Assembly: GCA_022496185.1 (NCBI GenBank)
Contig: WTXG01000003.1
Span: forward strand, 496,001-560,000
Reading direction: 5' to 3'
DNA: 64,000 nucleotides
Source: Multifurca ochricompacta
Taxonomy: Eukaryota; Basidiomycota; Agaricomycetes; Russulales; Russulaceae
A model generated the notes under the pieces. The model worked only from the letters and a program-made list of their open reading frames with translations. It made no database searches and was not told the origin of the DNA. The position numbers were made by a program, and so were the translations under genes. This document shows, one piece after another, positions 1 through 12,091 of the stretch. Numbering within the stretch: position 1 is the first letter of the stretch; each line of letters starts with the position of its first letter.

Positions 1-1
1 A

Positions 2-722
2 ATGGAGACTGTCCAGGTCTACATAGTGCGCCACGGAGAGACGGAGGAGAACAGGCGGAAGATAATCCAAGGACAGCTCGACACTCCCCTAAATTTAGAG
101 GGCGAGAAGCAAGCGGATCTAGTAGCGAGGGCGCTGAAGGATGTTCCGTTCAATACCTGCTACTCGAGTGACCTTCGGCGCGCAGCGAGTACTGCGGAGC
201 GGATCCTAGTCCATCACCCTAAGGTGAAGCTACAAAGGGAGATAGCATTACGGGAACGGGTGCGTTTTGGGCCATTCTTCACCCCGATTATGAACGCGTG
301 GTAAATGTCGGGTCAAACAGTATATGGGTGATCTTCAAGGTCGCGTCTGGGGAGACTTCCAGGGACTCATTACGGACAAGGGAGACAGAAAGGAAAGAGA
401 GATACGCGAGCCAGAAAGTCCGGAAGCTGTGATGAAGCGGGCGATGACGTGGTGGAACGAGACTGTTGTAGGGACAAACGCCTCGTTCATTCTCGTGGTC
501 AGCCACGGCGCTTGGATTCGACTATTGGTACAAGGATTACTGGGAGATAAGGCGATCCGTGCTGTGCACGGAATAACAGTCGGAAGATGTCTTAACACGG
601 GGGTGTCAGTCATCGAGATTCCGAGGGTGGTGAAGGGTCGTGGGAATTTATTGCAATTCGGGAATGTGATGCACTTAAGCGGACCGAGTGCGGGTGCGGG
701 TGCGGGGTGCGGATGCGGATGA
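2..722 (+). CDS. Histidine phosphatase (phosphoglycerate mutase-like) family protein
   Basis: Two exons, 2..259 and 321..722, joined by a phase-0 61-bp intron (gtgcgt...aacag), give about 219 residues. The N-terminus carries the catalytic RHGE motif (IVRHGETEEN) followed by a GQ-x-D-x-PLN-x-G segment, the signature of the branch-1 histidine phosphatase superfamily. The second catalytic histidine is in VVSHGAWIR. Size and motifs fit small TIGAR/cofactor-dependent-mutase-like phosphatases; the substrate cannot be told from sequence. The ATG lies at the window edge, only nine residues before the RHG motif, so it is plausible but an upstream exon cannot be excluded. The last residues (Gly/Ala/Cys repeats) come from a GGGTGC-type repeat at 690-720 and are probably not functional. 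Confidence 0.85.
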
Positions 723-1012
723 AGAAGGTAACGCGGACGAACAGGGAATTCCTCCAACGCCGACGCCAACGTCAACGTCAATGACGGAGACAGAGTTGAT
801 AAACTGATGAACGATGAACAATACGGTGAACTGATACTGACACCGCACCGATACCAGCATTGGGAAATAAATAATAATTTTTACACAGCCACAACGCCAA
901 GCCGAGCTTGGCTTAAGCAGCTGACAACTGAAACTAACATAAACCCACCAACCAACCCCCAAGGTGCGTTCCAGCGTTACATTCCTTCTCCTCCTCTCAC
1001 CATTCAACTTGT

Positions 1013-3094
1013 ATGTCTCCCGTAGAACAAACACCCCTTTTGAATGGTCGCCGACGACAGAATCAATCATTATACTTCAAGTTGGTGAAGCTTATAGAAG
1101 CCGATGGTGAACCCTCATGGATAGACTCCTACCGATGGTTCATCTTCGGCTCCTGGTTGAACCTCCTATTGCTGCTAGTCCCAGTGGCTGCAGCCTCTCA
1201 CTATTTGAATTGGGATGCACCTCTGCGATTCGGGTTTAGTTTTATTGCAATCGTACCCCTTGCCAAGGTCTGTGGAAAATCGATCCGGAAATTTTATGCT
1301 CTTACAAGGAGCTCTTCTCAGCTACTTGGCGATGCTACGGAGCAGATGTCTCTGTCCCTTGGGCAAACTCTTGCCGGCTTGTTGAACGCTACTTTCGGAA
1401 ATGCTGTAGAAATCATCGTGGGTCTCACCGCGCTCCTCCAAGGTGAAGTTCGGATCGTGCAGACTTCCGTGGGTACCCGACCAAATCTCCTTGAAAACAC
1501 ACGCTTACCACGCGTAGATGCTGGGTTCCATCCTATCTAATATTCTCTTGGTTTTGGGTTGCTCCTTCCTTGCCGGTATGTGGAGCCACTGCCAAGAGCG
1601 CGTGCACTCACTCCGTCCGTCACATAGGTGGAATCTACATCCATGAGAGTGAGTTTCAGGTGACAGCTGCCCAGACGTAAGCCCCCCCCCCTCCCTTTTT
1701 TTTCCCTTCGTGACCCGCTCATCCTGACATATATTGTCTACAGCCATGCTTCGGTGAGAGCCCACGTTAGTTCTATTAGCTTCTGCTAACGAGTCCGTTA
1801 GCTTATGACCCTTGCGTGCATCAGTAGGTCCACCAGATCCTCTCACATAGCTTGCGCTTTAATCTTATTCGCAGCCCTTGTGATCCCTGCTGCGTATCAT
1901 AGCGCAAAGCACGTTATTTCGCCAGTAAAGGGGAACCTAATGGCCTCAGCGACTGACCCTTTGATCTCTGATCTGGACGAGAGTGCTCAAAAAGGCCTTT
2001 TGATTATCTCTCGCGGGACTGCTATACTCTTGCTTGGTGTCTACATCGCATATCTCATCTTCCAACTCAAGACACACGCATCTCTCTTCATTGCGAAGCC
2101 AAAGCCTAGAGATGCAGAGGCCCATACTAATGAGCGCGCTCCGGAGTTGGAAGAAACTCCGAAGATGAGCGTTGTTGCCGCTGGCCTGGGGTATGTACAC
2201 GTGTATTATTTTATTCCTTCTCCTTCTCACGCGCACGCGTGTTGCAGCCTTCTGGTTGTCACTATCATCACATCGTTAGTCGCGGACTACTGTGAGTATA
2301 TTTGGTTGTATGACGCCGCTTGTGACTCAAAGTCGAGTGTCTTCAGTGGTTGCATCGATTGAGGAGACGGCAAACAGATTTGAGATCCCAAAGTCATTCA
2401 TTGGTCTTATTCTCCTTCCCATTGTCGTGAGTATACATCACGTTTCATTTTCAGAGCTTCATTGAAGGCGATTTGTAGGCAAATGCAGCTGAACACGTCA
2501 CTTCCGTGTGGATGGCCATGAAGGACAAAATGGAACTTACTATTGGCATCTGTATAGGCAGTTCGATCGTAAGGAGTATTTTCTTTCACTTTTCTTTTCC
2601 GTTAATCCCTGATGACCTCCTGGCAGCAAATCGCCACTTTTGTTGTCCCCCTCCTCGTGGTTGTTGGCTGGATGTAAGTAGTCTGTCTCCATATTCGGCG
2701 TCCAAGTGAGTCCGTGGCCGTTTGTTGACCTATCTCGTATCTGCACAGCTCTGGGCATGAGCTTACGCTCTTTTTCGACGATTTCGAGGTACGCACAACC
2801 CTCCTGATCTTTCGATAAAACCATTTCAATGATGATTTTAGACCGTGGCCTTTTTCGTCTCCGTGCTTCTTGTCAACCTTCTTATCCAGTATGCTATTGT
2901 CTCACCCCTTTCTCCGCGCTGGATCCGCTGACCACGTTGGGCACGCCGTCCATTTAGAGATGGAAAGTCCAACTACATGGAAGGTCTCATGTTGATCACG
3001 TTATATCTTGTCATTGCTCTGGCCTGTACGTCTTCTCATATTTTTTTTTTTACGAGCTAATACGCATATGACTGCGGCAGTCTGGGTCTCATAA
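1013..3094 (+). CDS. VCX1: Vacuolar Ca2+/H+ exchanger, CaCA/CAX family (Vcx1-like)
   Basis: Exchanges vacuolar protons for cytosolic Ca2+ across the vacuole membrane. About ten short exons can be followed from ATG 1013 to TAA 3092-3094. The two conserved cation-exchange motifs are visible: c-1 as GNAVEIIVG in exon 1 and c-2 as [11 protein letters not shown] near 2475-2515. Between them is an acidic loop ([12 protein letters not shown]) of the kind that separates the two halves of CAX proteins. Roughly eleven hydrophobic helices are recognisable. Checked introns include 1469-1517 and one ending gttag before 1803. The final exon is tiny (FWVS, then stop). The intron near 1680-1740 holds long C and T runs. 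No upstream motif suggests how it is regulated. Family call is firm; exact exon joins in the middle are less certain. Confidence 0.88.
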
Positions 3095-5356
3095 CAGTCT
3101 TCAAGTTTCAGCTCCAATCTACTTGAATATTGAAATCACGCTATTTGTGTTTGATACTGCTTACCCAGCTTCTCCAGCGTTACTTGCTTTCCTTCCGCTG
3201 ATTTTATTGAGCAAAAACTCGTCGTTATCTCTAAATCTTCTTTAGTTTTGCAGTTGTGGGTATACTATTCTATTCTTTCAGTAGCGGATGCCAAGAATTC
3301 AGGCCTCTACTGTGGGAGGATAGAGACCCAGAATAGAGATCTGAATCTTTGGAATATGAATATATATGCAATTGTTTGCGGTTGTTTGTGCGGTCACAGT
3401 TGAGTGAACTGTCACATGTCACATATCTGTCATTTGTGTATAGTAAGAGTAGAAAGCCACGTGGCTAGCTTGAAGGTGATCAGATCGCATTTGCATTTCG
3501 CATTCACTTAAAATAAGTAAAAGACACCTGCACTGCCTGGCTTTCCATAGGTTGTCGCTAGCTGGCCTCGTCACTTGAACGGGCCCCCTCTTTTTTTCTT
3601 TTTGCGCTGGGCATCTCCCTGCGTCCAGTGCGATCACAAATCACTTTCCGGGAACGCCTCATCCATGCATTATTGGTCTAGGTGATTTTCCAGGGTAATC
3701 ATTTCCTGGGCAGTGCAACGGTGGGTCTCGACCTGTTATGTCTGACGTGAAAGGTACTCGCCCCTTGGCCACGTGGTACGCTTCCTGGACAAATGGCGCC
3801 CAAAAAAAAATCAATTGTGTCTATGTGATTGGTGATGTTGTCTTTCAAACATTGTTTTACAGTGCAGGATATGTGGATAGTCGCCTGTCCATCCCGTCAG
3901 TTATCAGAATTTCCTCTGCGTAAGTTGGTGGATTATCTACGTGCATTCTATGAGGATTTCCAAAGGCTCACGGCCAATCGTTCTCTTGAGAACACATAGA
4001 TAGGTACCGGCTGGACGAGCCGTGGACAACCTTTTTCTGCCAATTACATGCCCTCGTATATCTAAATTTGTGACTGGGACTTCCCGTGATTTGCCCGTCT
4101 CGGCGCTTCTTGAATAGGGCACCTCTCGATCCGGTGGATGGCTTCGTAACTGATAGTTCAAGAGATGTAGGTGAAATACTATATAGGAAGATACGACGGT
4201 GACTCGAATTTTGATATGTCGCTACGCTTGTTTTGGGTGTTTGAGCGTCGTTCGACTCTCTCAAGTTAAGTCCTCTCACAAGCTGAAGACTGCGAAACGC
4301 ACCCTAACACTTTGCCTACCTTGTTCTACAGTTGCTCGGGTGTCCTACAGAATTGATTACTTGGCTCTCTTGCTATCAAGCGTACTTTTCCTAAACCCTT
4401 TCGTATTGCACAAGGATTCGGGATAAAGGTAACCATGATATAGGGCAATGCCAGAGAAAATAACGTATTCGGTTACCCATAATCCTCCCGCAGGTGATTT
4501 TCAAGGACTTCAAGGATAGAACAAGGATTTGGATGGGCATCAAAGAGGAGCCGTCCAACTAAGCTGGATATACCACAATCAAGATACGTTATCTTTGTGT
4601 TACCATTCTTCTGAAGTCGAGCAGAAGTTGTCGGAGTCTGCTGTTTTTTCGAACTCTATCGACCTGCGACCCGGTCGTCAGAGCTAAACTTCTTGTTTTT
4701 TTTCTCTCCCCGACATCCTTCTTCGCACGCCTTCGACACAGAAGGCTTACTGCGGGCGGGGGTTTCAATCTTTACTGGAGAGCTTTGTAGGACCGCACGA
4801 TGACATGATTTCTTGGTTCACAATCTTACGGCAACGCTTGTATACTTTATCGCATCTAAAATATAACACCGTCGTGGTTGGACGACAACCGGAGGGGGTT
4901 CTGCAGCTTGTTCCCATTCAGTCTAACTCCAAGCCCCCTTGCCGCCCAAGACATAAGCTCGCCTTCCAAGTATGCCAGCCGTTACTTAGGAAATAACGCT
5001 CTTCCGCTAAGAACTTATCGGGAAATATTGTAGTGGCTGACCCTACGAATGTTCTCTCCACAATTTTCCCCATCTTGCACGGTCCCTGAATTTACTACCT
5101 CCTCCCCTGCTTTCCATGTCCGCCCATTTTTCATGAGTACAGTTGAACTTCGTGGATTCAACGGTCGTGATGGCTCAAAGAGGGATCGGTCCGTACGCAG
5201 TGTTGTCGAGGACTTTGTTCAGACCGGGGAAATTTGCCGAGTACAAATCTGATCCCGGACCTCAGCTTGTCCACGAGGTGGGTGAACTTAGTTTGTCCTT
5301 GTAGGTCTTTGTTGGTCCAGACGGGACCCTGATATTTAATCAACTAACCCGCTTTC
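3095..5356. other. Gene-poor stretch, no gene seen
   Basis: About 2.2 kb with only short, unrelated open frames on both strands. None shows a conserved motif or joins plausibly through GT-AG introns. I saw no tRNA box pattern, terminal inverted repeats or target-site duplications. It contains the 3' region of the exchanger gene and presumably the promoter and 5' leader of the zinc-finger gene that follows. A small multi-exon gene could still be hidden here. Confidence 0.5.
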
Positions 5357-6466
5357 ATGCGTCCACACCTGGTTTTTAACCTCGTCTGCACTGCGAGTAT
5401 TCCTCGCTGCATGTATCACAGCTCCCCCGGCATGGGCGAACACACCTGGTCCAATCTTCTGGAGGTGTCCTATATTTTCTCCCGATCTCCCACACCAAGT
5501 GACTACTCTCGCAGTTTTTCACAAATACAGCACGGTCTATACGATCCAACCTCCACGTCCCTCAACGAAAATTCGCCGAGAAATTCGCCGAGCTACTACA
5601 ATCCTCCGTGCGCCGCCACTTCGTCGCCTCCGGAAATAAGCCAGGTATTGGACCCATTTAATTTTTCGCAGCTTCATTCTGCGAACACCAGCATCCCCCT
5701 TGCAGGCCAACCTCAATCTGGTCAACAATTTGTCTTCGACGATGCTCAATCGCCTTTTGCCTTCAACTTTGACTACCTTTGGCCTACACCGGCCTACGAA
5801 AACTACCCACCTGCACCGGATGCATTCTTCTCGGTCCCTGATCCTTCTATTGCTTTCACGGATCGGTCCCCCCTCTCACCCGACAGTAAGCTTTACGATC
5901 GTATTCCCCAGGCATGTCCCACTTCCTCGGAACCAACGCCTACACCGGCCGGTCCTGCCTGCCAAGAAGGTTCTCAAGTTACGGCTGCGCCGTCGAAACC
6001 TCGGCCTCTCCAACAAGCATCTACCCGTAGCGGCAAGAAACGCAAGACCACTCACATCGATAGTGACGACGGATCAGTACGGGCTTTCTTATGAATCTCG
6101 CAGCTAATCCTGACCATTCTTGAGTCGCGAAAGGACCTACTCCAATGTTGCATGATGGTGAAGCCAGAGAGCCTGGCTAGGCATTTAAAATCTGATGGGC
6201 ACAAGCGAAATGCGGGCCTGCCTACGGACAGACCCGAGGTGTGTTCCACCTGTAATATCGCGTAGGTCTCTTGGTTCGCAATCCATGTGCAAGTCTGTGA
6301 ACACCTTTCTCGGGATGGCAGCTTCGCCAGGCAAGACGCACGAAACCGACATTTTCGTTCTCAACACGGCGGCAAAATTCCTCACGATACCCGCCTTCTT
6401 TACGAGAAGAAGCCCGTGAGACCGAGTGCAGCTCATCCAAGCATACTGCCCAAGAGGCGTAAGTAA
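5357..6466 (+). CDS. C2H2-type zinc-finger protein, probable transcription factor
   Basis: Exons 5357..6076, 6125..6261 and 6322..6466 (introns of 48 and 60 bp) give 333 residues. The N-terminal two thirds are Pro/Ser/Tyr/Phe-rich and low complexity, as in activation regions, ending with a basic stretch (GKKRKTTH) that could be a nuclear localisation signal. The C-terminus carries two finger-like units: CCMMVKPESLARHLKSDGH, and one starting CSTCNIAFARQDARNRH and ending HFRSQH. The second is only restored after removing the intron 6262-6321, which hides an in-frame TAG at 6262-6264. The stop TAA overlaps a perfect donor (gtaagt, 6459-6464), so an extra 3' exon is possible. The start could also be a later Met (5411). 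Target genes unknown. Confidence 0.7.
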
Positions 6467-7200
6467 GAGACTCCATCGGTGTAGAAAAAGGTGCGATTAC
6501 TTTCCCTTGTTGGCCCTACTGCGTCTTTTGCGAGATAGTCACCTACTCGGCTCATTTGCATCACCAAGGTTAATGCTATTCCCTATCCAATTTGACTCAT
6601 TCACTTGCTTCTGACGGAGCTCTCGATTGATAAGTCTACTGCATTGCATTACGACCAGCGCTACTTTTCCCCATCTCTCGCTGCACACGACTTAAAAAAC
6701 TCATCACACCGACCACTATTCCGTCTGTAGTTCTATCCTGTCCAATTTATTCTGTAGTCGATATCCTGATATTTTTGGATTAAGCAGTTTTTTTTCCCCG
6801 TGAGGTCGAATTTTTTTTGTCAGTGCCAACTATGTCAGACGTCGCGCAACGCGAGCACAGGTGGACCCAGAAATTATAGAATTGCAAAGCGGCCACACTT
6901 TTTTCTCGATGGAAAGGAAAGCGATGGCAACCCGTGTCCAGGAAGACCACTGCATAATTTCCCCAGGAGAGCGATCAGTCCCCCTAGAGGTCAACTCATA
7001 AAATTTTAGGAATTCTTGCTCAGAGCCGCATTCATAAGTTCCGAGAAAAAAGCAAGGGACCGGCTAAACAAGCACTTGGGCGTACCTCGGCGACCAAACC
7101 ACAATGGATCGGTGAATCGGGAGAAGATGGTCTCATTCGTTTTTTTCTCATATACAAAATCGTATGGGTACAACGCTGGTTTTTTTGACTTGTAGTACCC
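6467..7200. other. Intergenic region, no gene seen
   Basis: Space between the convergent zinc-finger and lumazine-synthase genes (tail to tail). It is AT-rich with several T runs (for example 6788-6795 and 6810-6819) and no open frame with a recognisable motif. It probably holds both 3' UTRs. Confidence 0.5.
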
Positions 7201-7882
<682 letters not shown>

Positions 7883-8014
7883 CGAGTCCGAATGAATCTA
7901 ACTTAGGATCGGTGGAATAGTTCAGCGCCTCGCCCGGTTCGATTTCGTTCGCGAAAACGATCAATAATCAAATATATAAATCAATCAAATAGAAAAAAAC
8001 ATTGCAACGCCTTG

Positions 8015-8050
8015 TTATTGTTATTCTATTCTATTTCATTTCATTTCATT
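8015..8050. repeat. Short TTATT/TTTCA tandem repeat
   Basis: Imperfect pentamer repeats (ttatt, ttcta, tttca units) in the shared upstream region of RIB4 and the SRP40-like gene. The pyrimidine-rich strand runs toward the SRP40-like gene, a common property of fungal core promoters. A microsatellite; no function can be assigned. Confidence 0.6.
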
Positions 8051-8110
8051 GTATATTTTATCCACAAAATACAATACAAGACACAAAAAAATCAGAACAA
8101 TCAATCATCC

Positions 8111-8134
8111 CCTGTAACCTGTAACCCTGTAACC
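8111..8134. repeat. Three tandem CCTGTAAC-type units
   Basis: cctgtaac, ctgtaac and cctgtaacc stand head to tail about 140 bp before the first usable Met of the SRP40-like gene. Three near-identical 7-8-mers in a promoter are a possible factor-binding array, but the element is unnamed and could be chance. Confidence 0.5.
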
Positions 8135-8270
8135 TTTGGTTAGGATCGACCGGCCCGGACACAAATTACCTAATCAACTCCCTCCCTCTCACCTTCTCCT
8201 CTCCCTTTCCTTCCCCAACGATCCATTATCCATTATCGCTCAGCCTTATGCGGGAACTGACCTTGCATGT

Positions 8271-10089
8271 ATGCTCCATGCTCCATCTTTCTTCTTCGGT
8301 TCACTCTCTATTATAGATATCTATATTTTAATTTACTCCTTTTTAACGGAAAGATCACACAAAAAAGCCGCAACCGCTCTCAAAAAGGCTGCCAATGGCA
8401 TTGTCAACATAGATGACAGTGCCAAGCACGAGGGGCCAACGCTACAAGAGATCTTGGGCGAGTGGGAAAAGCTGAAGGCAGATGCGAATCCCGAGTGGGT
8501 GCAAGTGTCCGTATTTGTTCCTTCTCTTTATTAAGACCGCTTCAGGGATCCCACAAGCTCTGATTCTGATTCTGATTCTGGTGAGTATATCGAGCCTCAA
8601 TGCCTTCTTAGAAGACCTATCGAGATGTTTAGAGTCGTCTGAGGACTCTTCTGAAGACAACGACAGTGAAGTAGAAGCCAACTTGACAGCCAAGAAGACG
8701 AGCAAGTCGGGGCCTTGTAAGATTCTTGCCTGTTGAGAATGTACCTCGTGCGACTTATGGCTCTTCAACAATCTCTATTTGCTCTCAGCTGATTCATCTG
8801 GTTTGTGCTTCATCAACTCCCAATGTACCTTCACCTATTTCGGCTTTAGACGATAGCAGCGACGACAGCAATGACATTCCCAAAAAGGCAGAGCAGGAAA
8901 CAGTCACAATCATAAGAGAGTCCCAGCGTGACTCGAGCAAAACTCTTTCCTCTGCAGATGATGTTAAAAGCGAGGAAGAGTCTACGGATGAGTCAAGCTC
9001 AGATTCAAGTGCTGATTCGGAACCCGATGTCGGTTCAGGCTCAGATTCAGATTCTGGCTCTGAGGAAGGTAGAAGTAAACAGAAGATCCTTAGGGAGAAA
9101 AAGCCTTCTACACAGTCCTTAGACTCTAGCTCTAGCTCCGATTCGAGCTCTGATGAGGACGATGAGCCTCCAAAGTCGATCAAATCGAAGCAAAAAGCGA
9201 AAACGAAACCCTCTTCAGGCTCAGACTCTAGCTCTAGCTCGGAGTCCGATTCTGACGTAGGCACTGAGCCTCCAACGACGAACAAGCTTATGCGCAGAGC
9301 AGAGCCCTCATCAAGTTCAGCCTCGAGCTCGAGCTCGAGCTCGGATTCTGATTCTGATTCTGATGACGGCTGCGAGCCTCAAACAGCAGCCAAACCGACA
9401 CCCAAAGCAAAGTCCTCGAGCTCAGACTCTAGTTCCAGTTCAGACTCGGGTTCAGAAGGCGACACTTCAGATAGCTCATCCTCCAGGTCTTCTAAAGCTA
9501 CGAAACTGCCGAACAAACAAACAACCACCCAGGCCATTACTCAGAAGTCGACAGGTTCGACCTCATCCTCGTCTCAATCTGAAGACGAACTTGAAAAGAC
9601 TCCTGTTCCATCGCCGACGCCTGATCCCGACGCGCTCCCGACAAAGAAGCGGCGAGTGAACGAGGAAGGCTTAGCCGTAGTGACTGCAACTACAGCAACG
9701 GTACCTGCGAGCGCCGCCCGGGAAAGCAAAGCCTCACGCAAGCCCAGCACACCCTTTCAGCGTGTCAAGGCCGACATAATGAGATATCATGATGAGAGGC
9801 TGAAGGACAACACTTTTGAATCACGAGTTTGTCCCGTTCCATACGCGTAATGGATCATTTCTGAAGGCATCTACAGGGTGCACCAGCGGATGACTATGGT
9901 GCGCGGGCAAGTCGGGATTTGATCGTGACACGCGGAGACGGCTTCAGAAAAGAGAAGAATAAAAAGAAGCGTGGCTCATACAGGGGAGGGGAAATTACGG
10001 TGAGCCTTGTACTGGCATTAGGGATGCGCGTACGAGTCAATTAAACATGATTGCAGTTACAATCCCATAGCATTAAGTTCGAAGATTGA
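8271..10089 (+). CDS. SRP40: Srp40/Nopp140-like nucleolar phosphoprotein
   Basis: Likely chaperone of box C/D and H/ACA snoRNPs in the nucleolus. Deduced exons are 8271-8494, 8546-8580, 8633-8716, 8789-8800, 8850-9826, 9877-9999 and 10057-10089; phases agree and give about 495 residues. Order: LisH-like helix (YSFLTERSHKKAATALKKA); long serine/aspartate tracts alternating with Lys/Pro/Thr patches, the CK2-target organisation of Nopp140; a basic KKRR patch; and the C-terminal SRP40_C domain, starting TPFQRVKADIMRYHDERL and ending with QSHSIKFED. The C-terminal domain makes the family call firm. The start is uncertain: Met 8271 is the nearest in-frame Met, but a short upstream exon is possible because tatag before 8305 is a usable acceptor. 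Exon 4 has only 12 nt. The gene converges on the TilS-like gene, 56 bp away. Confidence 0.88.
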
Positions 10090-10145
10090 TGCATAATACC
10101 AGAATGCCTCCAGTCATCTTCACATCCTAGATTAAAACGTCTACA

Positions 10146-12091
10146 TTAGGGCTCGTCTAGAACACGTATAAACTTAAAATCAACAATATCTTGCCATGGC
10201 GGGCGTGCTCCCCATTCTTCATCAGAATGTAAACGTGTAGAGTAGTTTTTCCTCACACCAGGCGCAGGCTCGTACCAATCACGTTCAGGTACAGATATCT
10301 GTGCAATCACGACATCTTTCTCGCTTTCGCGTCGCCATACCACCTTGGGCCAGAGCCATCTACCCTCCAGGACTAACTTCACACAACCGGACCCCTCTTT
10401 GACGCTGACCATGACAGGGTCACCAAGTGGGATCGCGCTGATTTGGAATGTGACAAGAAATCGATTGTCGTACAGCACCTCAGCCCATTGTTTTGAGGTC
10501 GCTAGTTCTGCGCTAATATCGCGATCCATCGTTGGACGGCAATGTCGTGGAGGTGGTGCACGTGAAGCAAGCCACCCAAAGCGCTCGCCCTGCCTTGGCT
10601 GTCCGTACCTCAGTCTTCCGTCTCCGCTGATCCTAAACGGTGTCCAAAGGACGTTGGCACCAGCCTCGAAGCAGGTACGCGTTTCAGAAGCCGGGTCACG
10701 ATCCCATACGCGCCGGACGATGCGTTGTAGGCTCTCGCGGCGGCGTCCAGCTTGTGCACGTGTGGACCCCCACGGGTGTGGTGAGATGTATCGTAGTATC
10801 GAAGGACCATCGCTAGTTGCACAAGTGGATCCGTAACTGATGTAAAAAGCTTGTCGGCAGCGAGAATAAATGTGCCAGGGGGAGCTTGGATGGAAAAGCG
10901 GTTAAGATAAGTGCTGACTTGGGGTGGGCTTTAGTCCAAGTATAATGTAAAGGTGTGTCAACTGTAAGTCACCTTTACTTTCAATGTCGGAGAGATTGCG
11001 GGATGAGCAGCGGACGGCTGCATGAAGATTTTCCCTACTAGTCGTCAAGTCAATTGGAATCGGGATCTTCAGGTTTTCGGAAGCAGTCTTCATACGTATA
11101 ATCTTGTCCGCCAAGACTGGAGGAAGTGGTGGTGTCCCCTCCTTGATAGCGACTAGCACGTCAGGGCCGAAAAAAAAATTACAGAACCATCAGAGACGAA
11201 CGTTGAGTCCAGAGATATGATGCTCCTGTTCATTGTTGCTGAGTACATGGCGAATGGCATTGCGTAACGTAAGTTCGGGCTGGAAATTTGTGTAGTCAAG
11301 TATATAGGGAATGTTATGCGAGTCGCAAGTTGCTAAAATTCTGTCCTATAAACAACTTATCACCTCCTCCCCTTCCCCCTAAGAAAAAACTCATTCGAGT
11401 ACTCACCTTTGACACATCGAGTAGCGGGCGAACAATCCAGCGGTTTAAACCTTCGTGTCCGAACCAACCAAAGTCATTCTCGCCCTTGCCCAACGCCATC
11501 CCGAAGCGGCGCAAGGGCCGCATGCCACCCAATCCGAGAATTGTGCTCCCCGCACCAAGACGCATGAGCACTGTCTCGACCTGATCATCGGCGTGATGTC
11601 CCGTCGCAAGGACATCCACCTGATTGTATATCATCGCGTCAAACATGAGCTGATAGCGAGCGTTTCGAGCCAAGGACTCGATGGCCTCGCCTTCGCGTGG
11701 TCGGGGTGGGAATGGTGCGACTCCCCAAGGGATGCGCAACTCAGAGTGGAGGGCTTTGTATTTGGTCGCCGCAATGTTTGCGGCATGTGCCATCTTCTTG
11801 GCATCGCTTTGGAGGTTGTGGTCCACATGGAAAGTTATGAAGGAGTCGGGAAGGTCAGCCCTAAGACTATTGTTCTCTTGTTTCCAGTCGACCAAGCGTC
11901 GGAGGAGAAAGAGAAGACATGTAGAATCTGGGCCCGCAGAGGTTGCGATGGCTGTTTAAAAGTAAGCACTGGGAATGGTTCAAGGCAAATACATGACGGG
12001 TTAAGGACCTATTGTGGTTGGCCAACCAAAGTGAGGACGGCATTTTCTCAACATTTGGATAAATTCCGCGTTGGTTATAGGATGAAGCATA
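10146..12091 (-). CDS. tRNA(Ile)-lysidine synthase (TilS/MesJ)-like PP-loop ATPase
   Basis: TilS converts C34 of the minor tRNA-Ile(CAU) to lysidine; in a fungus the expected site is the mitochondrion. Exon 1 (12091-12009) holds ATG and the start of the PP-loop strand. A 57-bp intron (11952-12008) is followed by [16 protein letters not shown], the SGGxDS PP-loop with Gly replaced by Ala. Then come [29 protein letters not shown] and a GLGGMRPL turn, all typical of TilS. After a 61-bp intron (11346-11406) the Arg-Asn-x-x-Arg-His element ([13 protein letters not shown]) follows. A long C-terminal part of about 350 residues, ending at 10146, has no motif I know. Frame continuity is unresolved around 11160-11230, next to an A9 run, where an intron or base error is needed. 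N-terminal assignment is strong; targeting is inferred, and the first 30 residues are not an obvious presequence. Confidence 0.85.

Noticed and set aside
8132..8145. Telomere-like GGTTAGG
   Set aside because: A single copy in a promoter; not a tandem TTAGGG array.
8794..9285. 163-residue antisense frame rich in Ser/Glu/Leu
   Set aside because: A mirror of the Ser/Asp tract codons of the SRP40-like gene; no independent signal.
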